From Hymenobacter sp. BT188 (GTDB lineage: Bacteria; Bacteroidota; Bacteroidia; Cytophagales; Hymenobacteraceae), in assembly GCF_014333585.1 (NCBI RefSeq), contig NZ_JACSCW010000001.1:186001-250000 (forward strand): DNA of 64,000 nucleotides. The letters run 5' to 3'. Shown here one piece after another: positions 18,004 to 24,931 of this stretch (position 1 is its first letter; each line of letters starts with the position of its first letter). The notes beneath the pieces are model-generated. The model saw only the letters and a program-made list of their open reading frames with translations, did not search any database and was not told the origin of the DNA. Made by a program: the position numbers and the translations under genes.

Positions 18004-19032
18004 ATGAGCGACATTACACCTCTCGATAAAGTCGGTGAGTTCGGCCTTATCCGCCGCATTCAAGAAACCATCACCCTGCGCCAGCCCAGCACCACGCTCG
18101 GCATCGGCGACGACGCCGCCATCCTGACGCCCACTGCCCAACACGATATCGTGGTGAGCACCGATCTGCTGGTAGAAGGCGTCCACTTCGACCTTACCTT
18201 TTGCCCCCTGAAGCACGTGGGTTACAAAGCTGTAGCCGTCAACGTATCGGATATTGCTGCCATGAATGCCCTGCCCACGCAAATTGTGGTGGGCCTCGCC
18301 ATCGGCAGCCGCTACTCCGTGGAGGCAATTGAGGAGCTATACGAAGGCATGCGCTTAGCCTGCGAAGCCTACAACGTAGACTTAGTAGGCGGTGACACCA
18401 CTGCCAGCCGCGGCGGCCTCACCATCAGCATCACGGCTATGGGACAAGTAGAAACCGGCCGCGCCGTTCGCCGTAGTGGTGCCCAGCCCAACGACCTGAT
18501 CTGCGTAACCGGCGACCTCGGGGGGGCTTTTTTGGGACTGCAAGTGCTCGAGCGCGAAAAAGCCGCCTTCCTCGCCGACCCTGAAATGCAGCCCGAGCTA
18601 GCCAACTACACCTACGTACTCCAGCGCCAACTCCGCCCCGAAGCCCGCATGGACGTCATTCACGAACTGCGCGACTTAGGTCTCACACCCACCAGCATGA
18701 TCGATATTTCCGACGGCCTAGCCTCCGAAATCCTGCACATCTGTACGGCCTCCGGCACCGGTGCCCGCATTTTCTCCGAGAATCTACCCGCCGCCAACCC
18801 CATGCTGGAAGTCGCCAACGAGTTCAATCTCGACCCCATCATGTGCATGCTCAACGGCGGCGAAGACTACGAACTGCTCTTCACCCTACCCCTAGCCGAC
18901 CACGCCAAAATCAAAAACCACCCCGACATCACCATCCTCGGCCACATCACCGAGAAAAGCGACGGCGTAAACCTCATCACCAAAGCCGGTCAGCCCGTTC
19001 CCATCACAGCGCAAGGGTTCCAGCACTTCTAG
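18004..19032 (+). CDS. thiL: Thiamine-monophosphate kinase
   Basis: ThiL phosphorylates thiamine monophosphate to thiamine pyrophosphate with ATP. The 342-residue protein has the family features: GIGDDAAIL (about residues 36-44), STDLLVEGVHFDL, the Mg-ATP loop VAVNVSDIAAMNA, VGGDTTAS, VTGDLGGAFLGLQ, ISDGLASEI and GGEDYELLF. Length is typical. It is divergent from the paa operon, with 163 bp between the two starts, and seems to be translated from a leaderless mRNA. Confidence 0.95.
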   Translation: MSDITPLDKVGEFGLIRRIQETITLRQPSTTLGIGDDAAILTPTAQHDIVVSTDLLVEGVHFDLTFCPLKHVGYKAVAVNVSDIAAMNALPTQIVVGLAIGSRYSVEAIEELYEGMRLACEAYNVDLVGGDTTASRGGLTISITAMGQVETGRAVRRSGAQPNDLICVTGDLGGAFLGLQVLEREKAAFLADPEMQPELANYTYVLQRQLRPEARMDVIHELRDLGLTPTSMIDISDGLASEILHICTASGTGARIFSENLPAANPMLEVANEFNLDPIMCMLNGGEDYELLFTLPLADHAKIKNHPDITILGHITEKSDGVNLITKAGQPVPITAQGFQHF

Positions 19033-19052
19033 ACCATAGTGTCTTGTAAACC

Positions 19053-19100
19053 ATCAATAAAAAAGCCCCCCAGACTAGTTTAGGGGGCTTTTTTATTGAT
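19053..19100. terminator. Bidirectional intrinsic terminator
   Basis: The stem runs from ATCAATAAAAAAGCCCCC to GGGGGCTTTTTTATTGAT. It serves thiL and the convergent small gene at 19118. Confidence 0.92.
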
Positions 19101-19117
19101 AAAATTTATCTAGAACC

Positions 19118-19492
19118 TTAATCCTCAGGATAAGGCACGTACACGAAATTCGTAAACTCCTCATCCAACACAAATAAGCAGCAATACTCTTCCGGGTCTT
19201 TATAGGTCTGCTCAAAAGCCTCTATGCCTTCCGGGCTGATAACGCGCTGCTGCACAAATACATCCAGATACGAGGCGAAGACGTGCCACTCCAGATTTAG
19301 CTCGTCGGCATTCACCAAAAGGCCCCCCAGCGGTACCTCCTGCCGGGCAAACACGAAGATGGGATACTTCGAAATCTCCCGCTTCCGAATTTGATAAGAA
19401 GCTTCTTTCAGTGTATCCGATACCGTGGCGAAGTCCTTGGTAATAGTACCAAGGTATTTACCGTTCAGTTCGGGGTCGTTAGAGTAGTCCAT
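19118..19492 (-). CDS. Conserved-looking protein of unknown function
   Basis: From the ATG at 19492 (MDYSNDPELNGKYLG) the product has 124 residues, soluble and acidic, with no signal peptide or recognised motif; FVFARQEVPLGGLLVNADEL is its most structured-looking stretch. A longer frame to 19609 would start inside the palindromic GIY-YIG element and is unlikely. That element begins only 28 bp upstream of this start, so the native promoter may have been displaced or supplied by the element. Confidence 0.65.
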   Translation of the reverse strand: MDYSNDPELNGKYLGTITKDFATVSDTLKEASYQIRKREISKYPIFVFARQEVPLGGLLVNADELNLEWHVFASYLDVFVQQRVISPEGIEAFEQTYKDPEEYCCLFVLDEEFTNFVYVPYPED

Positions 19493-19519
19493 AAGAAGTT
19501 TACCGTCATTATTAACATT

Positions 19520-19923
19520 GTCATCCTGACGAAGGAAGGACCTTATCACCGATGCATTCTTGCGTTTTCTACGGCTGCAAAAAAAGCCAGTCAGGATTAT
19601 CTGAAGCAATCAGTACTTCCTTTTTTGCTCGCGTCCAGCCTTTCAATTCCTTTTCGCGCTCAATTGCAGCCTTGCTATCAGGGTATTCTTCGAAGTAAAG
19701 CAGATTGTAACAGAAATAGCGTCCAGCAAAAGTCTGGTTGGCGCCACGATTACTATAATGCTGCGCCATTCGCTGAGGAAGACTATTTGTAATGCCGATG
19801 TACAAAACCGTTTTGGCCGGGTTGGTAGTGATGTACACGTAGTACGGCATAATTGATTGGCTGGAAATAGTTTTGCAACGACTCCTGCTAACGTGATAAG
19901 GTCCTTCGCTAGCTCAGGATGAC
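19520..19923. mobile_element. Palindrome-bounded element carrying a GIY-YIG nuclease gene
   Basis: A 30-nt sequence at 19520-19549 (GTCATCCTGACG to GACCTTATCAC) recurs inverted at 19893-19923 with a few changes. The pair encloses only the GIY-YIG gene. The arms share GTCAT-CTGAGC and GCGAAG-type words with the gene-less palindromes at 16088, 22350 and 61829. No target-site duplication is evident. It sits between a small gene start (28 bp away) and the rlmD stop (22 bp away). Confidence 0.6.
19569..19850 (-). CDS. Small GIY-YIG nuclease-family protein
   Basis: A 93-residue stand-alone GIY-YIG domain of the UPF0213/UvrC-N-terminal type. Motifs are YYVYIT and VLYIGITN (residues about 3-22), the catalytic-type Arg in SLPQRMAQH and the Glu in SKAAIEREKELKGW. 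Such proteins may be DNA or RNA endonucleases; their targets are mostly unknown. The gene fills almost the whole space between two inverted copies of an interspersed palindrome, which suggests a role in spreading or processing that element (inference). Confidence 0.9.
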   Translation of the reverse strand: MPYYVYITTNPAKTVLYIGITNSLPQRMAQHYSNRGANQTFAGRYFCYNLLYFEEYPDSKAAIEREKELKGWTRAKKEVLIASDNPDWLFLQP

Positions 19924-19944
19924 AGGCGGTTATTCAAATACAAC

Positions 19945-21354
19945 TTACCGCAACTCCAGCGCCACTACATTCTCCACATGATGGGTGTGCGGAAACATAT
20001 CCACCGGCTGCACGCGCGTCACGCGGTACGCGGCGTCTAGCAACTCCAAATCCCTTGCTTGGGTGGCGGGGTTGCAGCTGACGTAAACAATGCGGGGGGC
20101 GCGGATTTCGAGCAGGCGCTGCACTACGTCGGGGTGCATGCCGGCGCGGGGCGGGTCGGTGATGATGACGTCGGGGCGACCGTGCTGGACAGTGAAGTCG
20201 GCGGTGAGCACATCCTTCATGTCGCCGGCGAAAAATGCCGTGTTCGTGATATCATTGATTTCTGAGTTCACGTAGGCATCCTGCACGGCCTGCTCTACAT
20301 ACTCCACCCCGACAACCTTGCTAGCCTGACGGGCCACAAAGTTGGCGATGGTGCCGGCGCCGGTGTACAGGTCGTACACCAGCTCGTTGCCGGTTAGCTG
20401 GGCAAAATCCCGGGCAATTTTGTAGAGATTGTAGGCTCCCTCGGAGTTGGTTTGGTAGAAGGACTTCGGCCCCACGCGGAAGCGCAGCCCCTCCATCTCC
20501 TCATGAATGTGGGGCTCGCCTTTATAGCACACCACTTCCAGGTCGTGGAAAGTCTCGTTGCCCTTGTTGTTGAGCACATAGTTGAGCGAGGTGATCTGGG
20601 GAAACTTGGCGTGCAGATAATCCAGCAAAGGCACCAGCGCATCGTGGTGGTAGTAGCACTGCAAAATCACCATCAGGTCGCCGGTGTTGGCCGTGCGGAT
20701 GATGAGGTTGCGCAAGAAGCCCTCCTGCGTCACCAGATTATTGAAAGGCAGGTCGTGCTCGTGGGCGTAGTTGCGCACAGCCAGCCGAATTTCATTGGAG
20801 GGCTCAGGCTGTAGCCAGCAGTGCTGCACGTCGATGATCTTGTCGAAGCGGGCCGGAGTATGGAAACCCAGCACGCGGCGCTCAATCTCCGCGCCCGACT
20901 GAATCTGCTCGTTGGTAAGCCAGCCGTTGTGGCTGAAGGTGTATTCGAGCTTGTTGCGGTAGTACGTACGGGCCGGCGAATGCTGAATCGGGGCCACGGG
21001 GGGCATTTCTACCTTGCCAATGCGCTGCAAGGTGTCCTCTACCTGCTGCTGCTTGTAGTGAAGTTGTGTATCGTAGCCCAAGTGCTGCCACTTGCAGCCG
21101 CCGCAGGTGCCGAAGTGCTGGCAAAACGGCTCCACGCGCAGGTCTGAGTACTTATGGAAACGCGTGGGTACAGCTTCCAGGAAGCTTTTCTTGGCTTTGG
21201 TAATGCGCAGATCCACCACGTCGCCGGGCGCTACGCCGGTCACGAAGATGACCAGGTTATCATGGCGCACGAGGCATTTGCCCTCAGCTACCATGGTGGT
21301 GATTTCAATTTCGCGGAGTCCTTCCGTCTTAAGTTTTTTAGCTGTCGTAGTCAC
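19945..21354 (-). CDS. rlmD: 23S rRNA m5U methyltransferase (RlmD type)
   Basis: RlmD-type enzymes methylate U1939 of 23S rRNA using SAM and carry a 4Fe-4S cluster. The 469-residue form from the GTG at 21354 starts with a TRAM-like domain, then the cluster motif FCQHFGTCGGCKWQHLGY, a SAM motif DLYTGAGTIANFVA and the catalytic Cys in YVSCNPATQARDL. A frame to 21486 adds 44 residues upstream of a TACCTTTG promoter element, so the GTG was preferred. The methylated base is inferred from family (RlmC/RlmD/TrmA share the fold). Confidence 0.9.
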   Translation of the reverse strand: MTTTAKKLKTEGLREIEITTMVAEGKCLVRHDNLVIFVTGVAPGDVVDLRITKAKKSFLEAVPTRFHKYSDLRVEPFCQHFGTCGGCKWQHLGYDTQLHYKQQQVEDTLQRIGKVEMPPVAPIQHSPARTYYRNKLEYTFSHNGWLTNEQIQSGAEIERRVLGFHTPARFDKIIDVQHCWLQPEPSNEIRLAVRNYAHEHDLPFNNLVTQEGFLRNLIIRTANTGDLMVILQCYYHHDALVPLLDYLHAKFPQITSLNYVLNNKGNETFHDLEVVCYKGEPHIHEEMEGLRFRVGPKSFYQTNSEGAYNLYKIARDFAQLTGNELVYDLYTGAGTIANFVARQASKVVGVEYVEQAVQDAYVNSEINDITNTAFFAGDMKDVLTADFTVQHGRPDVIITDPPRAGMHPDVVQRLLEIRAPRIVYVSCNPATQARDLELLDAAYRVTRVQPVDMFPHTHHVENVVALELR

Positions 21355-21359
21355 GGGTG

Positions 21360-21367
21360 CAAAGGTA
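21360..21367 (-). promoter_or_regulatory. -7 element immediately before rlmD
   Basis: On the minus strand TACCTTTG is followed by five bases and the GTG start at 21354, the same geometry as thiL. Confidence 0.65.
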
Positions 21368-21455
21368 GGGCAAAGTAGCGGCCTCGCCAGCCGATGAGGC
21401 GTATTAGACAAGCGCTGAGCTTTCGAAAAAGCCCCCCGCGGCGCTGCAAAAACTG

Positions 21456-21463
21456 TAGTTTTG
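21456..21463 (+). promoter_or_regulatory. -7 element of the SDR gene
   Basis: TAGTTTTG fits TAnnTTTG and puts the transcription start near 21468. That excludes the upstream ATG at 21461 and leaves 21485 or 21515 as starts. Confidence 0.55.
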
Positions 21464-21514
21464 CTTCCAGCGGGCTGCAAAGTCATGAGCCTGCTTCTGC
21501 TTGAACAACTTCAT

Positions 21515-22321
21515 ATGAAAGATAAAGTAGTGCTCATCACGGGCGGAACCTCAGGCATCGGCCGGGCCTGCGCCGTGGTATTTGGGCAAGCCGGCGCCCG
21601 TGTCGTCGTCACGGGCCGCGACGAAGCCAAGCTCGCCGAAACCGCCCAGCAACTCACCCAACTCGGCATTCAGCACCGCACCGTGCGCGCCGACGTTGGC
21701 GTAGAAGCTGATTCAGCCCGCGCCGTCGAGGAAACCGTAGCTGCTTTCGGCCGCCTGGATGTGCTGATCAACAACGCCGGAATTTCTATGCGAGCCTTAT
21801 TTCAGGATGCTGATTTGGAGGTAATTAAGCGCCTGATGCAGACCAACTTCTTTGGTACCGTCTTCACCACCAAGTTTGCCTTACCCCATATTCTAGCCGC
21901 CAAAGGCTCCATTGTGGGCATCTCCAGCATCGCCGGTTACCGTGGGCTGCCCGGTCGCACAGGCTACTCAGCCTCCAAATTTGCGATGCAAGGTTTCTTA
22001 GAGGCTCTGCGCACCGAGTTGCTCCCTCAAGGTGTACACGTATTAGTAGCCTGCCCCGGCTTCACCGCCTCCAACATTCGTCAGACGGCTCTGGCTGCCG
22101 ACGGCTCCGCCCAAGGTGAATCGCCCCGCGACGAAGGCCAGATGATGAGCAGCGAAGAAGTAGCCGGCCACCTGTTGCGCGCCGTGCAGCAGCGCCGCCG
22201 CGACCTCGTGCTCACGGGCCAAGGCAAGCTGACGGTTTTCCTGAATAAATGGCTTCCTGGCCTCACGGATAAGCTAGTGCTCAATCACTTTCGCAAAGAG
22301 GAAGGTTCGCCGGTGAAATAA
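21515..22321 (+). CDS. SDR-family oxidoreductase
   Basis: A classical short-chain dehydrogenase/reductase of 268 residues from MKDKVVLITGG. Visible are the cofactor motif TGGTSGIGRA, NNAG (about residues 88-91), the catalytic Ser in ISSIAG and the YxxxK pair in GYSASKFAMQG. The substrate is unknown; the sequence resembles the uncharacterised SDR subgroup with a C-terminal membrane-like end (NKWLPGLTDKLVLNHF). An alternative start at 21485 would add ten residues. Confidence 0.9.
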   Translation: MKDKVVLITGGTSGIGRACAVVFGQAGARVVVTGRDEAKLAETAQQLTQLGIQHRTVRADVGVEADSARAVEETVAAFGRLDVLINNAGISMRALFQDADLEVIKRLMQTNFFGTVFTTKFALPHILAAKGSIVGISSIAGYRGLPGRTGYSASKFAMQGFLEALRTELLPQGVHVLVACPGFTASNIRQTALAADGSAQGESPRDEGQMMSSEEVAGHLLRAVQQRRRDLVLTGQGKLTVFLNKWLPGLTDKLVLNHFRKEEGSPVK

Positions 22322-22349
22322 TAGCACTAGTTAAAATAAACAAGAACCT

Positions 22350-22441
22350 CATACAGAGCGGAAGCGAAGCATCTCGCGTGCTGTTGCTGGAGTACTAATC
22401 CCGCTAAACACGCGAGATGCTTCGCCCCGTTCGGCATGACG
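22350..22441. repeat. Interspersed palindromic element (copy 2)
   Basis: Arms at 22350-22380 and 22409-22441 pair imperfectly; both contain GCGAAGCATCTCGCGTG or its complement. The 28-nt loop is nearly the same as in the copy at 61829. It lies downstream of the SDR gene. Confidence 0.88.
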
Positions 22442-22447
22442 CGCAAA

Positions 22448-22497
22448 AATAAAAAGCCCCTAGCCTTATCTCACAGTGACTGGGGGGCTTTTTTATT
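22448..22497. terminator. Bidirectional intrinsic terminator
   Basis: AATAAAAAGCCCC pairs with GGGGCTTTTTTATT across a 24-nt loop, between the convergent SDR and TPR/SH3 genes; it overlaps the stop of the latter. Confidence 0.85.
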
Positions 22498-23209
22498 GTA
22501 CGAGAATCAAATCATGGCGCCTGATGTAAGCTGACTGCCCGCGCCATTGAACTTCGTACCAGATGTCACGCTGGCCTACTACCACTAGTCGGTCGCCAGC
22601 GGCGGCAGTGGTTAGCCAAGCAGCCCCGGGACTAGGAGCACCCATCAGTGCCGCCGCGGATTTGGATACGATACCCACTTTCTCTGGCCCAAATGTATTC
22701 AGGTACACAACCGTTAACCCTAAATAGGCAGCGTAGACTGCCCACCAGCTAGCGCCCGTCTGGCGATGCCGCACCAAAAGCAGTGTGCCGCCTATGACCG
22801 CGCCCACCAATAATGCCTGTAGAATGCGGTAGTAGTATCGTCGAACAGTGATGAGCAGTTGCTGTTGCCAGGTGTTCATATAACCAGTAAGCCGATAATT
22901 CTGGGCTAGTTCCGCCATTTTGCGCCAAGTAGCCGCCCGCGGCTGATGTGCTTGGGCAAGGCTTAGATAGTAAAGCGCGGCCGGGTAATGATCCAAGCCT
23001 TCCTGGATGTAAGCCATACGCAGCAGCAAGCGCGTCGAGACCAACTGCTCCTGCCGCAATACTTGGCGATATAAGGGATAAGCTTGCCGATAAGCTTTCG
23101 CTTCAAACAGAGAATCTGCTTTAGTAAGAGCTAAGCTATTCTTTTGGCCCAGAACAGGTTGGCTGAAAATTGCCCAGAAAAGAAAAAAAAGATGCAGCTT
23201 TTTTAGCAA
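22493..23209 (-). CDS. TPR- and SH3-domain membrane protein
   Basis: The 238-residue protein has a signal peptide (FFLFWAIFSQPVLGQ), one or two TPR-like helix pairs (ADSLFEAKAYRQAYPLYRQV to HYPAALYYLSLAQAHQP, about residues 30-95), two membrane segments (ILQALLVGAVIGGTLLLV and WWAVYAAYLGLTVVYLN, about 128-172), and a C-terminal SH3-like domain with VVVGQRDIWYEVQWRGQSAY. This is the layout of BatE proteins, but no other bat gene is near, so only the architecture is claimed. It is divergent from tRNA-Lys. Confidence 0.8.
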   Translation of the reverse strand: MLKKLHLFFLFWAIFSQPVLGQKNSLALTKADSLFEAKAYRQAYPLYRQVLRQEQLVSTRLLLRMAYIQEGLDHYPAALYYLSLAQAHQPRAATWRKMAELAQNYRLTGYMNTWQQQLLITVRRYYYRILQALLVGAVIGGTLLLVRHRQTGASWWAVYAAYLGLTVVYLNTFGPEKVGIVSKSAAALMGAPSPGAAWLTTAAAGDRLVVVGQRDIWYEVQWRGQSAYIRRHDLILVQ

Positions 23210-23286
23210 AACGTTTGGTGGTTAAGGGACGGCCCTCTACTTTTGTACCCGCAATCAAGGAAGGCGCTTTCCTGTTGCAAATAAAC

Positions 23287-23359
23287 GATTCTGTAGCTCA
23301 GCTGGTAGAGCAATACACTTTTAATGTATGGGTCCTGGGTTCGAATCCCAGCGGGATCA
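23287..23359 (+). tRNA. tRNA-Lys (anticodon TTT)
   Basis: A complete cloverleaf: acceptor GATTCTG pairs with CGGGATC (with G-T pairs), the D arm is GCTC..GAGC, the anticodon stem ATACA/TGTAT holds the loop CTTTTAA, and the T arm contains TTCGAAT. CCA is encoded at 23360-23362. The 3' part is the attachment site of the island that follows. Confidence 0.97.
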
Positions 23360-23360
23360 C
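23343..23360 (+). repeat. Left attachment site (attL), 18-bp direct repeat
   Basis: GAATCCCAGCGGGATCAC, the 3' end of tRNA-Lys, recurs exactly at 52962-52979. Bases on both sides of the two copies differ. Confidence 0.9.
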
Positions 23361-23368
23361 CACATAAA

Positions 23369-23393
23369 GACACCTCACAAGGGTGTCTTTTTT
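23369..23393 (+). terminator. Terminator of tRNA-Lys on the island side
   Basis: GACACC pairs with GGTGTC, followed by TTTTTT. It is part of the island and replaces the chromosomal terminator now found at 52980. Confidence 0.8.
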
Positions 23394-23441
23394 GTTGTCT
23401 ATCAATTAGTTACACAGTATAATGGCTCCTGTAAGCTCCTA

Positions 23442-23499
23442 TTGGTCCAAACAAAATAGTCAAATGTTTGGACCAATAGGACTACTTTGTTTGGACCAA
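23442..23499. repeat. Three putative integrase arm sites, left end
   Basis: TTGGTCCAAACA occurs at 23442-23453 and, inverted (TGTTTGGACCAA), at 23465-23476 and 23488-23499. The same 12-mer occurs near the right end next to the integrase. Confidence 0.75.
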
Positions 23500-23616
23500 A
23501 TGCGTTGAGAGAGGAGGATTGTGGCTTTTACTTCACCCAGGGAGTACGCCACACGTCTCATTAGGGTAAATACGTTGCCTTGATGCCTTGTGTCGCATAG
23601 AGAGTCCTTAGAAGGC

Positions 23617-23648
23617 GAAAAACAAGCCCCATATATATTCGGTGGGGC
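23617..23648 (-). terminator. Putative terminator downstream of the left-end gene pair
   Basis: On the minus strand GCCCCA and TGGGGC form a hairpin followed by a T-rich run. The rest of 23500-23875 has no convincing gene. Confidence 0.5.
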
Positions 23649-23656
23649 CTCTCATG

Positions 23657-23857
23657 CTACTTACGCTTCATTCGTGGTGTTTTACTAGGACCCTTCACGG
23701 GTTCAGAACTTAAGGGAGCCGCCTTCACTTTTGGCGAATCTGGAAAACTGTTGTTCAGCCCCGCAAGAACTTTGTCAGCAGTACTAATAGATTCTAGGTG
23801 TGCAAACGGACTTAGAAAGTCCGGCAGGGCTGGGCTCCTAGAGATTCTGCCTGAACA
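23657..23857 (-). other. Possible gene remnant without a start codon
   Basis: A 66-codon open frame ends with a Lys/Pro-rich tail (PLSSEPVKGPSKTPRMKRK) and stands just before the terminator at 23617. Its composition is protein-like, but it has no ATG near its start and lies in another frame than the gene ending at 23876. It could be the decayed 3' end of a gene or chance. Confidence 0.25.
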
Positions 23858-23875
23858 TCAGCGGCGTATCTCAGA

Positions 23876-24883
23876 TTATTTTTTACGATTTTGTATTGGG
23901 GCCGCGAGACCCACGCGGTCTACAGCCTGAAAGCCGCCCGTTTTCGTGAACTTCATTGTGTGGTTAAAGTTGCGCATGGAGTCAGATGGGTCCAATGCGG
24001 TGAAATTGAGCTGAGCGAGCGTGTCCCGGGGCATAGCAGCCGAAGCGATAACCTGATTCTCAATAAGTCCAGTGGCGGGGTTGAGCTGCTTGGTCAGGGC
24101 GTGCACTACTACTTGGCTGACGGGCAGGTGCGCCTGGACTTCGCGCGCGACGCGGAGCAGGCAGCCACACACATAATCTTGATAGAGCTCATTGAATTTG
24201 CTAATGGGCAACGTCTTGCGGGAGAGCTTGCCGCTGGCCAGTTGGGTGACGACAAAATCAGGGATTACTTCGGCCGTCCCTACGTGCACATCGACTTCAA
24301 TGTGGTCAGCGGTGAAGGTAAACTCAAGGCGAGAGCCAAGCTGCCTGATGCCTTCGAATGGAGTGAAAATCTCCAGCACCTGGGAATATACGTCAGAGTC
24401 TTTAGCTAGAACCTGGCGGGTAAGGTCCTGACGGTCCTGCCAGGCGGTGAGCTGACGAGCATGCTCGGCCTGGCGCTCGGCGGTCAACTGCTGGTCCTGC
24501 TGCCGAGCGGTTCCTACAGCCTCGGTCATGCGCTTGACCTTACCAGGGCCACGTTTAAATAGACGGTCGAAAAAGCCCGGTTGGTACGTATCAAGAGCAA
24601 GTTGCGCTTTCTGCTCGTGCTCAGTGCTGGGTAGGGGGGGCACTGGGGTGGGCTCCCGCTGAATGGTCACCCAATCTATGGGGTCGTTGCAGTCGTGGTG
24701 GACGGACTTAATCACCCCAAGGTACTCGTTGTAGTTAGCTACCGCCTGGGTCGCGTTCGTAATCGCCTCCTCCTTTTGCAGCTGCTTAAACTGTTGCGCA
24801 GCGACTCGGCCCCGGCGCTGTTGGTCACGCTCAATGCGCCGAGTAGTGGCGACAAATGAGCGCGCGGCTCCTTTCCAACTCAT
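23876..24883 (-). CDS. Unknown island protein paired with the DUF4041 protein
   Basis: The 335-residue product is not recognised. Its first 60 residues are basic and coiled-coil-like (RRIERDQQRRGRVAAQQFKQ), residues about 115-165 form another charged helical stretch, and the second half (from about 165) looks like a folded alpha/beta domain with LEFTFTADHIEVDVHVG. No signal peptide or membrane segment. It starts 48 bp after the stop of the DUF4041/GIY-YIG gene on the same strand, so the two probably form an operon and may act together. Function unknown. Confidence 0.75.
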   Translation of the reverse strand: MSWKGAARSFVATTRRIERDQQRRGRVAAQQFKQLQKEEAITNATQAVANYNEYLGVIKSVHHDCNDPIDWVTIQREPTPVPPLPSTEHEQKAQLALDTYQPGFFDRLFKRGPGKVKRMTEAVGTARQQDQQLTAERQAEHARQLTAWQDRQDLTRQVLAKDSDVYSQVLEIFTPFEGIRQLGSRLEFTFTADHIEVDVHVGTAEVIPDFVVTQLASGKLSRKTLPISKFNELYQDYVCGCLLRVAREVQAHLPVSQVVVHALTKQLNPATGLIENQVIASAAMPRDTLAQLNFTALDPSDSMRNFNHTMKFTKTGGFQAVDRVGLAAPIQNRKK

Positions 24884-24931
24884 AATTCGGATAATTTAAA
24901 ATTAGTAAAAGTATCTTGAGAGCAGGGTAGC

